Source: Paraphaeosphaeria minitans
Taxonomy: Eukaryota > Ascomycota > Dothideomycetes > Pleosporales > Didymosphaeriaceae
Reading direction: 5' to 3'
DNA: 64,000 nt
Assembly: GCA_015832175.1 (NCBI GenBank)
Contig: WJXW01000008.1
Location: 496,001 to 560,000 of the forward strand
Part shown: positions 19,109 to 29,670 of the stretch, in pieces
How the letters are laid out: each line of letters starts with the position of its first letter
How positions within the stretch are numbered: the stretch's first letter is position 1
Translations under genes and position numbers: made by a program
The notes under the pieces: model-generated
What the model saw: the letters and a program-made list of their open reading frames with translations, nothing else
Told to the model about the DNA's origin: nothing
Database searches by the model: none

Positions 19109-21898
19109 CTACATGATTACGCACTTGTCCCTGTCTTCTTGACCCGGTGCGACGACACCGCTCTGTCGCCTACCAGGGCGGCCTAGATGTTGTGTAGCTG
19201 GCCTAGAGTTCCTTCGCCCATGTTGCGGGGTTTGGTTCACCGCAGGTGTTGTCTGAGAGTTCGCTTGATATGCGCTCACCCGGGGTCGAAGCGGAGCACC
19301 TGGATTTGCGGGGTGGCCTTGCGGTGGATGGTAAGTCGGTGCTGTTGCTGCCTCTTCATAAGTTGGTGGCGGAACGGGCTCGTTGGCCGGACGGTGAGTC
19401 TGAACGTTGTTGCGACGAGGCGGAATGACCGGCGGTGTTTCCCCTGGACGGGTTGTACGTCGATTTGGCGAACGCTGTTGCGATTGGACGGAGATGGCAT
19501 CTTCCGAGAGTTGGTGCTCTCGTCGGCGACGCTCTTCTTGCGATCGGCGATGGCGGTCGTCTTCTTCCTCTTGAAGCTGCAGTGCGAGTGCGAGATCATG
19601 ATCTTCCTGCTCCGTCCTATTTGTATCCGATGTAGGAGATTGAGGTGCAACATTCTCTGGAGGAGCAAGGCCTGAGGGCGTGACCTGGTTTCCGCGGCGC
19701 TGCACGGTGGTCCAGCCCTCGTTGTCGCCTACATCCAACATGCTATGTACGGGCGGCTGCGTCTGTGCTCGCTGTGGTAATGTGCTGTTGCCCACGGGGC
19801 GAAAGTCACCAGAGAAAAGCTCACTTCCTTGACCGTTCACATCCACAAGAGATTCCCAGACAATCTCGTCGTGGTTCGAGTATCCCTGATCTGTCACCAA
19901 CGTCACAAGGCTGTCTGTACGTGGGTCTTTGTATAAAGTAGAGAAATGGTCGTTTCGGAAGAGGATTGCCACTTGTCCCGGTTGCAGAGTCTCCCGCATG
20001 GTCTTCAGGCCATATGTGGTTAGTTGCGTCGGCCACAGGTTGAGAAACTCCTTGATCGCATGGATATCAGTGAACATCTGCTGTTCGTCTGTGGATAGAG
20101 CTTCACCACTATGTAGCTTCGCATCCAGTTCTTCTTCCTGGAACTGCACGTATTGCGATATCTCGTAGGTCTTAGCTATGCGATCAAAAGCGCGGTATGC
20201 GTCCGATCCGGGATCAGGGAGCCACCCGTGCATTAGCGGGAGGTTGAATGTTCTATATAGCTTCATGTCCCGCGTGTTCTCAAACACGCCAGGTCGTGCA
20301 GCAAGTACAGATAGTGTCGAAGTGCCATCTGTTGCATCTGGGTCCTGGACAAACATCGGATTGACGTTCAATCCGGTATGCAGGGCCAGGAGGAACTTGT
20401 ATAGGTCGCTCACGTCTGGAAGCTCCTGGGCAGCGTCACCCCGACGGCCAGACATCAGCTCATCAAATACCGCATCAAGAAGCAAGCCAAGGCTGACTTG
20501 TTCCCGTGTGCGCAAGGCCGCCACAAGAGCAGTTTCCACATCATCAGGAGTGGAAAGAACAAGAGCGTTGACCAAAGCTAGCAAAGGACAAGGGCCATTG
20601 ATGTTCTGCGTTAGAACAGGCGACGTTCTGATGCCGCGCTTGTTGACATCGTGCCATCGAATATGCTTGATTTGGTACGTCTCCTTTCGTTGTCTATTCA
20701 TAACTGTGTTTGGCGATTCGGGAGCGGTCCCTACGACGGGAACAAACCCTGTTTCCAAAGGTCGAAGCGGCATGGGCGGGGGTTGTTCTTCTTGAGGCCG
20801 CAGTGGCATGGGCGGTGGCTGTTCTTCGTGAGAAGGCCGCAGTGGCAGTGCAGGCGCTAGCTCCTCTTCGGACGGCAATGGTGCGGCGGGCGGAGGTCGG
20901 TTCGGTGGTTGTATCGTGCCTGCAAAGCCGTTTGCATCCTGGCACTCCTGCTCTCCCCTAGCTTCTTTAGTGGCCGCAGAATCCGGCGGTGCGTCCCAAG
21001 GGTTCTGCTCCGTGGACGCGGGCTGGGATACAGTCTGAGTATGGTCATGCTGTGGTTTTACGAAGCTTTGCTCGAAAGCGTCTAAGGAAGAGCTGTCGAT
21101 TGCAGGAGCTTGGTGGGAAGATGCTTTGATCTTCTGATCAGGATATGGGCCTTCCGTGCTAGGTGACTGCACTGCTATCGCAGGGGGCGGAGTGGGCGAC
21201 TTGAAGCCTTGTTGTACAAAGGCTGGAGAACTGTTGCCGTTCAGAGTCAGATTTGCCAGGTGGTTCGTTGGGGTAGTTGGTGTCTGGAATGAAGGCATTT
21301 CCACGGCGTATTGTTGGGCTTGCGCGGGAGCATCGCCCCAGGCCTGCTGACTGCTCTCAGCGCCGAAGCTGCTATGGCCTGTTCGTTGTATCTTGAGGTA
21401 TGGATTGTTGGTCTTCAACGGTTTGGAGCCCCCAGAAGTGTTGCTTGCGTACGAGGACGACGTGGTACCGGTAGGCTCGGGCGAGATGTTTTCCAGCGGC
21501 ATCCTGATGGGCATACCTTTTGGTGGTCCTGCCTTCAGTACATCTGGCAACGAATCCTTCTTCTCTTTAGCCGGCGGCGGTAGTGGCTTCCCACCGCCAA
21601 TCTTCAGCGGATCCGGGACGTCGTTGTCGGGCGTGTCATCGTCCGACTGGTCCCACTCGTTTTCGCTGTATACAGATTCTTCGTCTTCGTCCTCTTTCCG
21701 TTCTTGAGCGTGGGCAAGCGGCTTCTGCTGGAAGGCGGGTGACTGGTTGAGATCCGGTGAGTAGACGTCCGGGCGGTCGGTGGAGAGAGCGGGGAGTTGG
21801 AGTAAGCGTTCTTCGGAGGGCGTTGTGGGATAGGGCGGGTTGTTCGTTGCGTGAGAAAGCGGATGGGCGACGAGGTCTTCCTGCTTGCGTAGCACCAT
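19109..21898 (-). CDS. MINDY-type (DUF544) deubiquitinase with CaaX terminus
   Basis: Predicted cysteine protease that trims K48-linked ubiquitin chains. Single exon, 929 aa from the ATG at 21898. The first about 400 residues are Pro/Ser/Gln-rich and look disordered, with near-identical tandem units EEQPPPMPLRP. The MINDY catalytic domain covers about residues 405-700: IKHIRWHDV, then QNINGPCPLLAL with the catalytic Cys at 437, then FRNDHFSTLYK with the catalytic His at 651, then VTLVTDQGY. A Gln/Arg-rich region (LALALQLQEEEDDRHRR) follows. The last four residues are CVIM, a canonical CaaX box predicted to be farnesylated, which would anchor the enzyme to membranes. Human MINDY1/2 share the catalytic signature. 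No intron is needed. Confidence 0.88.
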   Translation of the reverse strand: MVLRKQEDLVAHPLSHATNNPPYPTTPSEERLLQLPALSTDRPDVYSPDLNQSPAFQQKPLAHAQERKEDEDEESVYSENEWDQSDDDTPDNDVPDPLKIGGGKPLPPPAKEKKDSLPDVLKAGPPKGMPIRMPLENISPEPTGTTSSSYASNTSGGSKPLKTNNPYLKIQRTGHSSFGAESSQQAWGDAPAQAQQYAVEMPSFQTPTTPTNHLANLTLNGNSSPAFVQQGFKSPTPPPAIAVQSPSTEGPYPDQKIKASSHQAPAIDSSSLDAFEQSFVKPQHDHTQTVSQPASTEQNPWDAPPDSAATKEARGEQECQDANGFAGTIQPPNRPPPAAPLPSEEELAPALPLRPSHEEQPPPMPLRPQEEQPPPMPLRPLETGFVPVVGTAPESPNTVMNRQRKETYQIKHIRWHDVNKRGIRTSPVLTQNINGPCPLLALVNALVLSTPDDVETALVAALRTREQVSLGLLLDAVFDELMSGRRGDAAQELPDVSDLYKFLLALHTGLNVNPMFVQDPDATDGTSTLSVLAARPGVFENTRDMKLYRTFNLPLMHGWLPDPGSDAYRAFDRIAKTYEISQYVQFQEEELDAKLHSGEALSTDEQQMFTDIHAIKEFLNLWPTQLTTYGLKTMRETLQPGQVAILFRNDHFSTLYKDPRTDSLVTLVTDQGYSNHDEIVWESLVDVNGQGSELFSGDFRPVGNSTLPQRAQTQPPVHSMLDVGDNEGWTTVQRRGNQVTPSGLAPPENVAPQSPTSDTNRTEQEDHDLALALQLQEEEDDRHRRSQEERRRREHQLSEDAISVQSQQRSPNRRTTRPGETPPVIPPRRNNVQTHRPANEPVPPPTYEEAATAPTYHPPQGHPANPGAPLRPRVSAYQANSQTTPAVNQTPQHGRRNSRPATQHLGRPGRRQSGVVAPGQEDRDKCVIM

Positions 21899-22879
21899 GG
21901 TGAGTTGTGGTGTTCTGGAGTAGGTTGCACGAGGCGGGTGGTTGAGCTCCAACCTCCGGCACGCACGCTTCCGTTGGCAACTAGGCGTTTATTTGGGGAA
22001 TGTAGTGTCACAAATGTCGAACGCGAGCTGTATGCTCCGAAGGCGAACTCGTGAGCTGGAGACAGCACTTGAGTGTATGCAACTCGGGCAGAGGCGAAAA
22101 TGGGGCCGAGTGGGCGCGGCATGTGGTTATACAAGTGGGTGGCAGGGCAGTTCGGCGATGACGACTACCTGGTCCCAGCTTTCAGGTAGTCGGTGAGGCG
22201 CAGGCCGCGTTGCGCCACAGCTGTTTTCTGGGGGAAAAAGTGCAGATTGCGGTCAAGCCAACTAACTTGTGCGTGCGGGTTCGACTAGCTTCGCTTGAAC
22301 CAGTCCTTATGCTACCTAACGTGAAAATCTGGTGGGGACAGAATGTAGTTCTCATAGATTCTTGAAAATAGCTTATTAACCCCTTTTTATATACGCCAAT
22401 CTTAGCTAATAAATTTTAAAAATATATATTTCATTATACCTTCTGTAAGAGTTTCCATGTAGAAGTATTAGTACTACTAGTTCCAGTTTTATAAATTACT
22501 CACTCTAATCTAGTAGGTAAATGAAATTTATTATTTGAAATTAAAGTATAAGAGTTAGGATGAAGTGCAATTAGAAAACAAATGTAATATTTAGTGTGAT
22601 ATTTAATGCTTTGAGAGCTATTTATAGGCTTACTTCGCTTATGAGGAGTTGACGATCTTAGCAGCGCTAGAGCTAGGTCAGATTGACCAGCATCCCAAGT
22701 GACATTCCGTTCCCTAGCCGTGCCGGGAAAGTCCGAGGACGTGAAATAATATTATTTTGGCTCTTGCCTGCGGCCGTACTCGAATTCGCGCCTCCACCAC
22801 GCATTCAGAAGTCCTTGCGAGGCCACAGACCGAGTGCATGGCTCGGTGAAGAAAGACGCACTACACAACAGGCCGCGCA
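21899..22879. promoter_or_regulatory. Divergent intergenic, MINDY / TRM6, with AT-rich island
   Basis: 981 bp between divergent genes. About 22320-22640 is a sharply bounded AT-rich island (runs such as AAAATATATATTT) between GC-richer flanks. It has no terminal repeats that I could match and no open frame. It may be a decayed mobile element or a long AT-rich spacer. Both promoters must lie in this interval. Confidence 0.4.
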
Positions 22880-24734
22880 ATGCATTCGCACGTACGACCG
22901 AACACGCACATCGCCTTGCGCCTGCCTTCGGGCATCCTCAAGCTCGTGGAGACCACGCCCAATACGTACGTCGACTAGCTGTAGTGAGCACCTGAGGCCT
23001 GCTTTTCGCGTTTGTTGCGAATCACGCCTAATAGCGCATAGTAATATCAACCTGGGCAAGTTTGGCACCTTCAGCTCGAACCAGATCATCGGCCGCCCGT
23101 ACCGCCTCACGTACGAATTCCTCGAGCAGGAAGACCCGAAAGCGCAACCAAAGCTCCGGGTCGTATCTGCTGCAGAACTACACGCCGAAGCTTTGGGCAG
23201 CGACTACGCAGCACCAACCGAGGCCAAGGACGACGATGCACCCGCAGAAGGCGGCGTCGCATACGACATCGTGGGCGAAAATGGAGAAGTCATCATGCGC
23301 AACAACCGCTTGACCGTCGACGACCCTTCGCGGCAGACCTTGTCCATGGATGAAATCGAAGAATTGAAGAAGGCGGCGTCTGGCTCTGGCAAGGACATCA
23401 TAGAGAAGATAATGGCGTCGCATCTGGGCATCGAAGAGAAGACGAAATTCTCGCTCGCAAAGTACACGCTGCGCAAGTCGCGCAAGTACCTCAAGCGATT
23501 CACCGTGCTTCCACTCGACATTCCAATACTAAGCGAATATGCCACCGAGAAAGAGGCGTACAGGATCATGGAGCTGCGCGATGACTCTCTGTGCTTGATC
23601 TGCAGCTGGGCAAATGTCCACAGTGGAGCAACGAGTCGCGTCATGACGTCGGAGGATGGCACAAGTCAGATTGGTGGAGGCAGATGGCTCGTGGTAGATG
23701 ACACTGGTGGACTGGTAACAGCAGCGCTTGCTGAAAGAATGGGCATATTATACCCACCTACAGAAGAGGAATCGTCAGATTCAGAAGATGGAGATGAGGA
23801 AGGCCTACCCGCAGAGCAAAACGGCGACACGCCCGTAACGACCACGACAGAAGATACCCACATGCCCGACGCCACCACAGACACCACAGCAGGCGCACCG
23901 AACGGCCCAGCCTGTTCGCAGCCCCGCAGCCCCCGGAAACCTCGCCAACAACACATTCCCCAATCCTCCGCCACCAGAAACACCCTCACCGTCCTCCACT
24001 CCAACAACCAACCCAACCTCTCCCACCTCAAATACTTCGGCTTCGACTCAGGCGACCCCACACCCTCGCACCCCCTCTACACGCACCTCAAGTCCCTCTC
24101 CTGGTTGCAACTTCTCTCCCCTACCGACGACCCCACCTACTTCGAGCCAGACGTCATTCCCGAAGACACGCTCGCGACGCTCAAGAGCTCGAAGCGCGGG
24201 AATTACTACCGCAAGCGGCGGCGCTGGGAGCGCACGAAGCGCGTGGTGGACGAGACGCGCGTGGGTGGGTTCGACGGGTTGGTGGTGGCGAGCAGCATGG
24301 AGCCAGTCACCATACTGAAGGAGTGCGTGCCGCTGGTCAAGGGCGGGGGGCAGGTCGTTGTGTATAGTCCGAATGCTGAGCCATTGGTGCAGCTCTGTGA
24401 TTATTATGGTAAGGAGCGGAGGACCGCGTATATTGCGAGCCAGTTTGGGCAGCAGAACGGGAAGAGGAAGCAGAATGGGGTGGATGAGGAAGACGAGGAT
24501 GACTTTCCGGTGAACCCTACGCTGTTGCTGGCTCCGTCGTTGCAGACGGCGAGGGCGAGACAGTGGCAGGTATTACCCGGCCGGACACACGCCCACATGA
24601 CAAGCAAGGGCGGCGCGGAGGGCTATCTTTTCACCGCGACGAGGGTGTTACCCATCGAGGGCAAGGTAGAAGCCAGGGGTTTGAGGGGTGGGAAAAAGAG
24701 GAAAACGGGGACAGACACGTCTGCCCCGGCATAA
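22880..24734 (+). CDS. TRM6: tRNA m1A58 methyltransferase subunit TRM6 (GCD10)
   Basis: Non-catalytic, tRNA-binding subunit of the TRM6-TRM61 complex that makes 1-methyladenosine at position 58. Exons: 22880-22965 and 23042-24734; 592 aa. The first exon reads MHSHVRPNTHIALRLPSG. Splicing yields ETTPN|TNINLGKFGTFSSNQI and GRPYRLTYEF, the family signature. Further family blocks are FSLAKYTLRKSRKYLKRFTV, DDTGGLVTAALAERMG and, after a Pro/Thr-rich insert (about residues 365-425), GNYYRKRRRWERT, GFDGLVVASSMEP and VVVYSPNAEPL. A longer unspliced frame begins further upstream but lacks the proper N-terminus, so the spliced model is preferred. The C-terminus is Lys/Arg-rich. Confidence 0.92.
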
Positions 24735-24949
24735 AGTTGAGCAATTGCATGCATTGGCGGTTGTGATTGCTTAGCATCTCGAGCCACTTGTTGCCGAACG
24801 GCGCAACGTGATATCGATCATCTGAAGTTACAGCGTCTATACCATTTCTGCCTGCTTATGACAGCTTCATATCAGATTCCCAATATCTAGAGTGGAAGCG
24901 TCGATGATATTGGTTACATTTCATAGCGCTTCCTCGCCATATGCTGCCC

Positions 24950-25704
24950 CTACAACGCCTTGCCCATGAACTTCCTCTTCGTGAAGCTCAACCACCACTT
25001 GCTGGGAACCTGTGCACCATCGGCGTATAATCTGTTCAGCAGCCTCGTCGCCAGCTCTTGTCGCATCTGCATGATGTATTGCCTTAGCACCTCGGCTTGG
25101 TTTCTATCCGCGGGCGCTTCAAAGGCCTGATTTAGCGGGAATCCTGCATCTCCGGGTATGGCGAAGTTCGTGTCGAGCGCGATGTTCATGACCGCCTGTA
25201 TTTTGTTAACCTTTGAATCCACACTCCAGTCACGGACTCCAGCGCACCTTCTCAGCATCCCTCCTTCCCATCCCCGGCTTCACCTTGGTCAGCACCTCGC
25301 TCACGAACAGGATGCCATAGATCATAACTCGGTCCGCAGGCCCCTTGATCTCGAAGTTGCGGAAGAATGTGTTTGCACGGAACAGCGAGAGGACTTCGTC
25401 GAGCGGGTCGTAGGACTCATGGCTGGCTTCAATCGTGAGGTCCGTGACGTCGGCGGAGAGCGCGGGGAGTTGGATGGCGGGGCCGCGAGTGCGTGTGCGA
25501 AGGGGAAGGAGAGCGAAGTTGCCTGGCAGACAGAGTTAGGGGCGAATGGCGGGTGAGGCGAGGGACAGGTGGAAAATGTACCGATTAGCTGCTGGTTTGG
25601 CTCATCGAGAAAGACAGAGTGGTATGCCTGGCGATCAATTAGTATTGCAGGCGGTGGTCACAATAGAGGTCCTAATGATGTGAAAGCGCAATGCTTACAG
25701 GCAT
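24950..25704 (-). CDS. ARC18: Arp2/3 complex subunit 3 (ARPC3, p21)
   Basis: Structural subunit of the actin-nucleating Arp2/3 complex. Four exons: 25704-25699 (just ATGCCT), 25627-25582, 25522-25248 and 25195-24950; 573 nt, 190 aa. Spliced sequence runs MPAYHSVFLDEPNQQLIG, then GNFALLPLRTRTRGPAIQLP, then YDPLDEVLSLFRANTFF, then KPGMGRRDAEK|AVMNIALD and VPSKWWLSFTKRKFMGKAL, matching ARPC3 end to end. Yeast Arc18 is 178 aa. The six-base first exon is notable, but the junction MP|AYHS is typical for the family. The gene is convergent with TRM6 and divergent from the RFC gene. Confidence 0.94.
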
Positions 25705-25996
25705 ATTGAGTGTGTGAGCGCCCGCTCTACAGGGTATTGGAATAGTGTTTGTGGGGAAGCTTGAGGATTTCGGCGGGCGGAGCCTGGAGGTGACGGCGAT
25801 GCAGTTGTAGCTTCCTGGTGGGATGTCGGCACCACTGGTCCGTGCGCCAGGCTGGCTCCATTAACACGTCCCATGCGCGACGCGTCTCCCGTCCCGTACT
25901 TTTGTCGAACCTCACATTGTCGCGTGCCGCTGCCTTAAAAAACGACTCATAGCATTCAATAATACTCGAATCGTCCCACCAAGTCACCCAGTCAAC
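25705..25996. promoter_or_regulatory. Shared divergent promoter, ARC18 / RFC subunit
   Basis: 292 bp between two divergent start codons. A minus-strand open frame crosses it but has no support as a gene. No specific regulatory site is claimed. Confidence 0.35.
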
Positions 25997-27282
25997 ATGT
26001 CGGACTATGAAGACGAGATGGACGTGGATGCGCCCGTCGCAGACACCTCTATAACATTCGGCGGAGAGGCGAAGAGGGGAAAGCGAAGCGCTGCAAATCT
26101 GCCGGTCGAGGCTGAAGACTCTTTGCCCTGGTAAGTCACCTGTGAGACTGCTTCCCGAAAACCCTGGCTAACTCGTTCAAGGGTGGAGAAGTATCGACCA
26201 AGCTCATTAGACGACGTCGAAGGTCATAAGGACATCATAGCTACAATCAACAAATTTGTAGAATCAAATGTAATGGCTTGCTCTTTGACAGGGTGTGTTA
26301 TTGCTAATCGAGTCAGCGATTACCGCATCTCCTCCTCTACGGCCCTCCTGGTACCGGCAAAACTTCGACCGTCCTCGCTCTCGCACGCCGCATTTACGGC
26401 GCCAAAAACATGCGACAAATGGTGCTGGAACTGAACGCTTCGGACGATAGAGGTATCGACGTGGTCCGTGAGCAGATCAAGACCTTCAGTAGCACGAAGC
26501 AAATCTTTGCTGCTGCGCCGAAACCGGGGGAGGCTTCGTCACTGGCAACCTTCAAGCTGATTATTCTCGATGAGGCGGACGCTATGACATCCACAGCCCA
26601 AATGGCTCTGCGAAGGATCATGGAGAAGTACACAGCAAACACGCGATTCTGCATCATCGCAAACTACACACACAAGCTGTCCCCAGCGCTACTTTCTCGA
26701 TGTACACGATTCCGGTTCTCACCGCTGAAAGAAGGAGATATCCGTAATTTGGTAGACAAAGTCATCGAGGACGAGAAGGTCAACATAACGCAAGAGGCAA
26801 CAGAATCGCTCGTAACTCTGAGCAAAGGCGACATGCGACGAGCGCTGAACGTCTTGCAAGCGTGCCATGCATCAAGTACTCCGCTGCAGCCACCCGGCCA
26901 GCCTGCACCGGACCCAAACAGCATCGTGCGAGATGAGATTACACAAACCACCATCTACGACTGCATAGCTGCACCCCACCCCGCGGACATCACCTACATC
27001 CTCAACATGCTACTTGAAACCGGCGATATCACACAGTGCTTGAAGACGATAAACACCATAAAGACTCAAAAAGGTCTTGCGCTGGCAGACATCTTGACGG
27101 CGTTGAGTGAAGAGCTGGTGAAGAACGAAGTACCCGCTCAGACATTGGTGACATGGATGTCAGGTCTTGCGGACATCGAGCATCGACTTAGCAGCGGCGG
27201 AAGCGAGGCGATTCAAACAGGTGCGGCCATTGGTGTGGTGAGGACGGGCGTGGAACTGCTCGCACATGGGAAAGGAAGATAG
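25997..27282 (+). CDS. RFC3: Replication factor C small subunit (yeast Rfc3-type)
   Basis: AAA+ ATPase subunit of the clamp loader that places PCNA on DNA. Exons: 25997-26130, 26182-26269 and 26317-27282; 1188 nt, 395 aa. After an acidic N-terminus come WVEKYRP, the Walker A motif GPPGTGKT (residues 83-90), Walker B ILDEADAM (D159, E160) and the SRC motif LLSRCTRF (S201-C203), the mark of RFC small subunits, which supply an arginine finger. Junctions rebuild LPW|VEKYRP and VESN|RLPHLLLYGPPG. The C-terminal collar domain has EVPAQTLVTWMSGLADIEHRL. Fungal Rfc3 corresponds to human RFC5. The gene is intact. Confidence 0.92.
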
Positions 27283-28299
27283 AGACAAAATCCAGTCCGC
27301 CGAAAGAGCCTATCTTGAGATGAGAGCTGCGGGCAACTTTGAAAATGTTATGATACCACTTTCCGACGCTTACAATCAATGTAATGCATCTTTCGTCAAA
27401 CAACGGTAGATCCATTCATTTTGCGGCATTATCGGTGTTGCTATGTTTGTGGCGGCTTTTCCAATCATTGTTGGTACCGATGCACGGAATATCACTGGGA
27501 CAAATGTTTGCGCATCAGATATCGATGAGATTGTCCAGAATACTCGACTTAATATCGGACGATTTACATTATCTTTGTTGTCCTGGCTCAAAGTCTATAT
27601 AATTGATTTCACGATAGCATAGCCCAGTTCGACTTGGCTGACCTTACACTTGCAGACATTTAATGCAAATACAACCTGCTAGGTAATATATGCATGCAGT
27701 CACCACAGCTCAGGCATCCACACTTTAATCACGTTTTTCAGGGCTGGTCATATTGCACGTGTGTCCACTAGCGTAAAACCAGGTAGGTAGACGCGCCAGG
27801 TAGTGAGGTAGGTACCTAGGTAACGCGTCTCGTCGCGCAACTCGATGCTGTGTTTACACAATGCGACAACGGCGAATCTATCCACCAGCGCACCTGCGAT
27901 TTTCATACACCAGTCCGGATGATCGAGTTTCACATTAGCACTACTTTTAAAACGGCAACGCCCGTGTCGAGATCCTTTCGCCTTCTACGCATTGGGCACC
28001 TGCGTCTCGAAGGCCACGTGACTCGAGGTCGAGATCAGTGCGCTGCACATAAACCTCCAGGACTATATCAAACCTTCTCGAGCGTGTCTTGATACCACCT
28101 TTACCCCCTCGCGAGTGTAAGACCACCTGCTCCTACGGGTCTACCCATTGTGTGCGAAGAAGAACTCCCTACGCCGTCCAATTGGTCCTCATAAAGACAC
28201 CCTCTACTCTCCTCGTTCCTTGCACACCAATCTTCCTTTGGGATTAATACAACAACCTGGACACCCCGAATTAATTACCCAGCTACCCAAGACATAAAT
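27283..28299. other. Intergenic, about 1.0 kb
   Basis: Between the RFC gene and the next plus-strand gene. It contains a cluster of AGGTAGGTA/ACCTAGGTA-type motifs at 27779-27823 and a run of CTC/TCC-rich sequence before 28300 consistent with a fungal promoter. No gene was seen. Confidence 0.4.
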
Positions 28300-29670
28300 A
28301 TGTCTTCATTCGCATCGAACCTTTCTGCTGGTAGAAAGCGCTCGGCAGAACAAACTGAAGACGAAGCGTATCGCGTGAAGATCCCGCGATCTGCCTTCAC
28401 ATCGTTCGATGGGGCAAGCCTTCCATCGTCTCCACCCCTGCTTCCTCTCTCCTCGTCACTGCCGGAGATGTGCTCCCATGTGGAGCGCCAGAATCCAGGC
28501 CTTCGATTGCCATTCTCTCTTTCCCATCTGGCCTTCAAGCGCTCCCAGGATGTCGGCGACATTGAGATCGCTGTCAGGAAGCCGGCAAATAAGCCGGCGG
28601 GATTCAACTTGGCACCCAGCACGTCTCCTTGTGGGCTGGACGAAGCAGCTGCGCCGGTTCAGACGGCCTTCACGGGTCCCATCAACCTGGTGGATGCTCG
28701 CACCGGCAAGGTCGCCTCAACTCGCGATCCCCGTGGTGGTTCCGGCTACGACCCAGATGCAAACTTCACTCCTGAATCCAGCTTCAATAGCGTTGTCTCG
28801 GTCAAGTCAACTTACAAGTATCCCATTAGTACTACTGGTCTGGGTCCAATCAACCTTATAGAAGCTCACACTGGCAAGATCCTAACCACTCGTGATCCTC
28901 GAGGTGGCTATGGGCACGATCCAGACGTCAACTTCACACCTGACAACAGCTTTGACTTTGTACAGATGGATATACAGACTAATCACCTAGCCCTAGACCC
29001 TCACAAGCGTCCGCTGTATGGAGTGGCTGTGTTCGGTCCTCCTCGCGCCGATGCTCCTCAGGAAGAAGTAGACGACGATGAGAAGACGGTTGTCGGCAGT
29101 CCTCAGGACCTCAGTAACAAAGATGATCTACCGCCACTCAGCCAGAACTCATCCGCCATCTCCCATATCATCGACCCCAACTCCTCATTCGTTGATGTCC
29201 TTGTCTGCCGTCGGCAAGGCGACACTTCATTCACGTCACCTTCTACAAAGCTCTGCTCTGCAGGTTCTAACATGAACGACATCACAGAAGCAGAGTACTT
29301 CGCTGAGAAGCTGCTGCGGGAGCGATCTGGTTCTGACATGATCTGCGAGAACATATGCTCTCGCCTTGAGCGCATGATCAATGCCAAGATTACTCTTGCA
29401 AAGAAAGAGGCAAAGGCGAAGAAGCAGAAGGCGGTCGCTCCCAAGCCTGTTGATTCTGCAATACAGCTTCGAAAGTACTTGCTGGAGCAGAAGGAGATGC
29501 GCTTGGAGATGGGTGAGGACAAGGTGATCGTCGACCTCGAGCTTCGATGGACAGACTGGCTTGTGGACGTGACAAAGTCCGGGGTCATGCACCTCAAGGT
29601 CCCGGGATGCACTTGTCGCCCGGAGCTGATGGCGTGGGACGAGGAGGCGAAGAAGAAAGGCTGGTGGTAG
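28300..29670 (+). CDS. Unrecognised protein with a duplicated 40-residue motif
   Basis: A single open frame of 456 aa with good coding character. I do not recognise a family. The N-terminus is Ser/Pro-rich with an NLS-like patch (AGRKRSAEQ). Two copies of a motif of about 40 residues lie at 126-165 and 182-221; each starts GPINL, then TGK, then TRDPRGG, then DPD, NFTP and SF. The C-terminal third is charged and helical (ICSRLERMINAKITLAKKEA; about residues 345-420), ending with a conserved-looking block including WTDWLVDVTKSGV and a CxC pair (PGCTCRPEL). No signal peptide or membrane segment. The start is the first ATG after a pyrimidine-rich leader. Confidence 0.65.
   Translation: MSSFASNLSAGRKRSAEQTEDEAYRVKIPRSAFTSFDGASLPSSPPLLPLSSSLPEMCSHVERQNPGLRLPFSLSHLAFKRSQDVGDIEIAVRKPANKPAGFNLAPSTSPCGLDEAAAPVQTAFTGPINLVDARTGKVASTRDPRGGSGYDPDANFTPESSFNSVVSVKSTYKYPISTTGLGPINLIEAHTGKILTTRDPRGGYGHDPDVNFTPDNSFDFVQMDIQTNHLALDPHKRPLYGVAVFGPPRADAPQEEVDDDEKTVVGSPQDLSNKDDLPPLSQNSSAISHIIDPNSSFVDVLVCRRQGDTSFTSPSTKLCSAGSNMNDITEAEYFAEKLLRERSGSDMICENICSRLERMINAKITLAKKEAKAKKQKAVAPKPVDSAIQLRKYLLEQKEMRLEMGEDKVIVDLELRWTDWLVDVTKSGVMHLKVPGCTCRPELMAWDEEAKKKGWW

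Noticed and set aside
22320..22640. Second MITE of the same family
   Set aside because: No inverted ends like those at 34298 and 34650 and no TTA flanks could be matched.
22683..22879. Upstream extension of TRM6
   Set aside because: The open frame extends 5', but its residues are unlike any TRM6. The ATG at 22880 plus an intron restores the conserved N-terminus.
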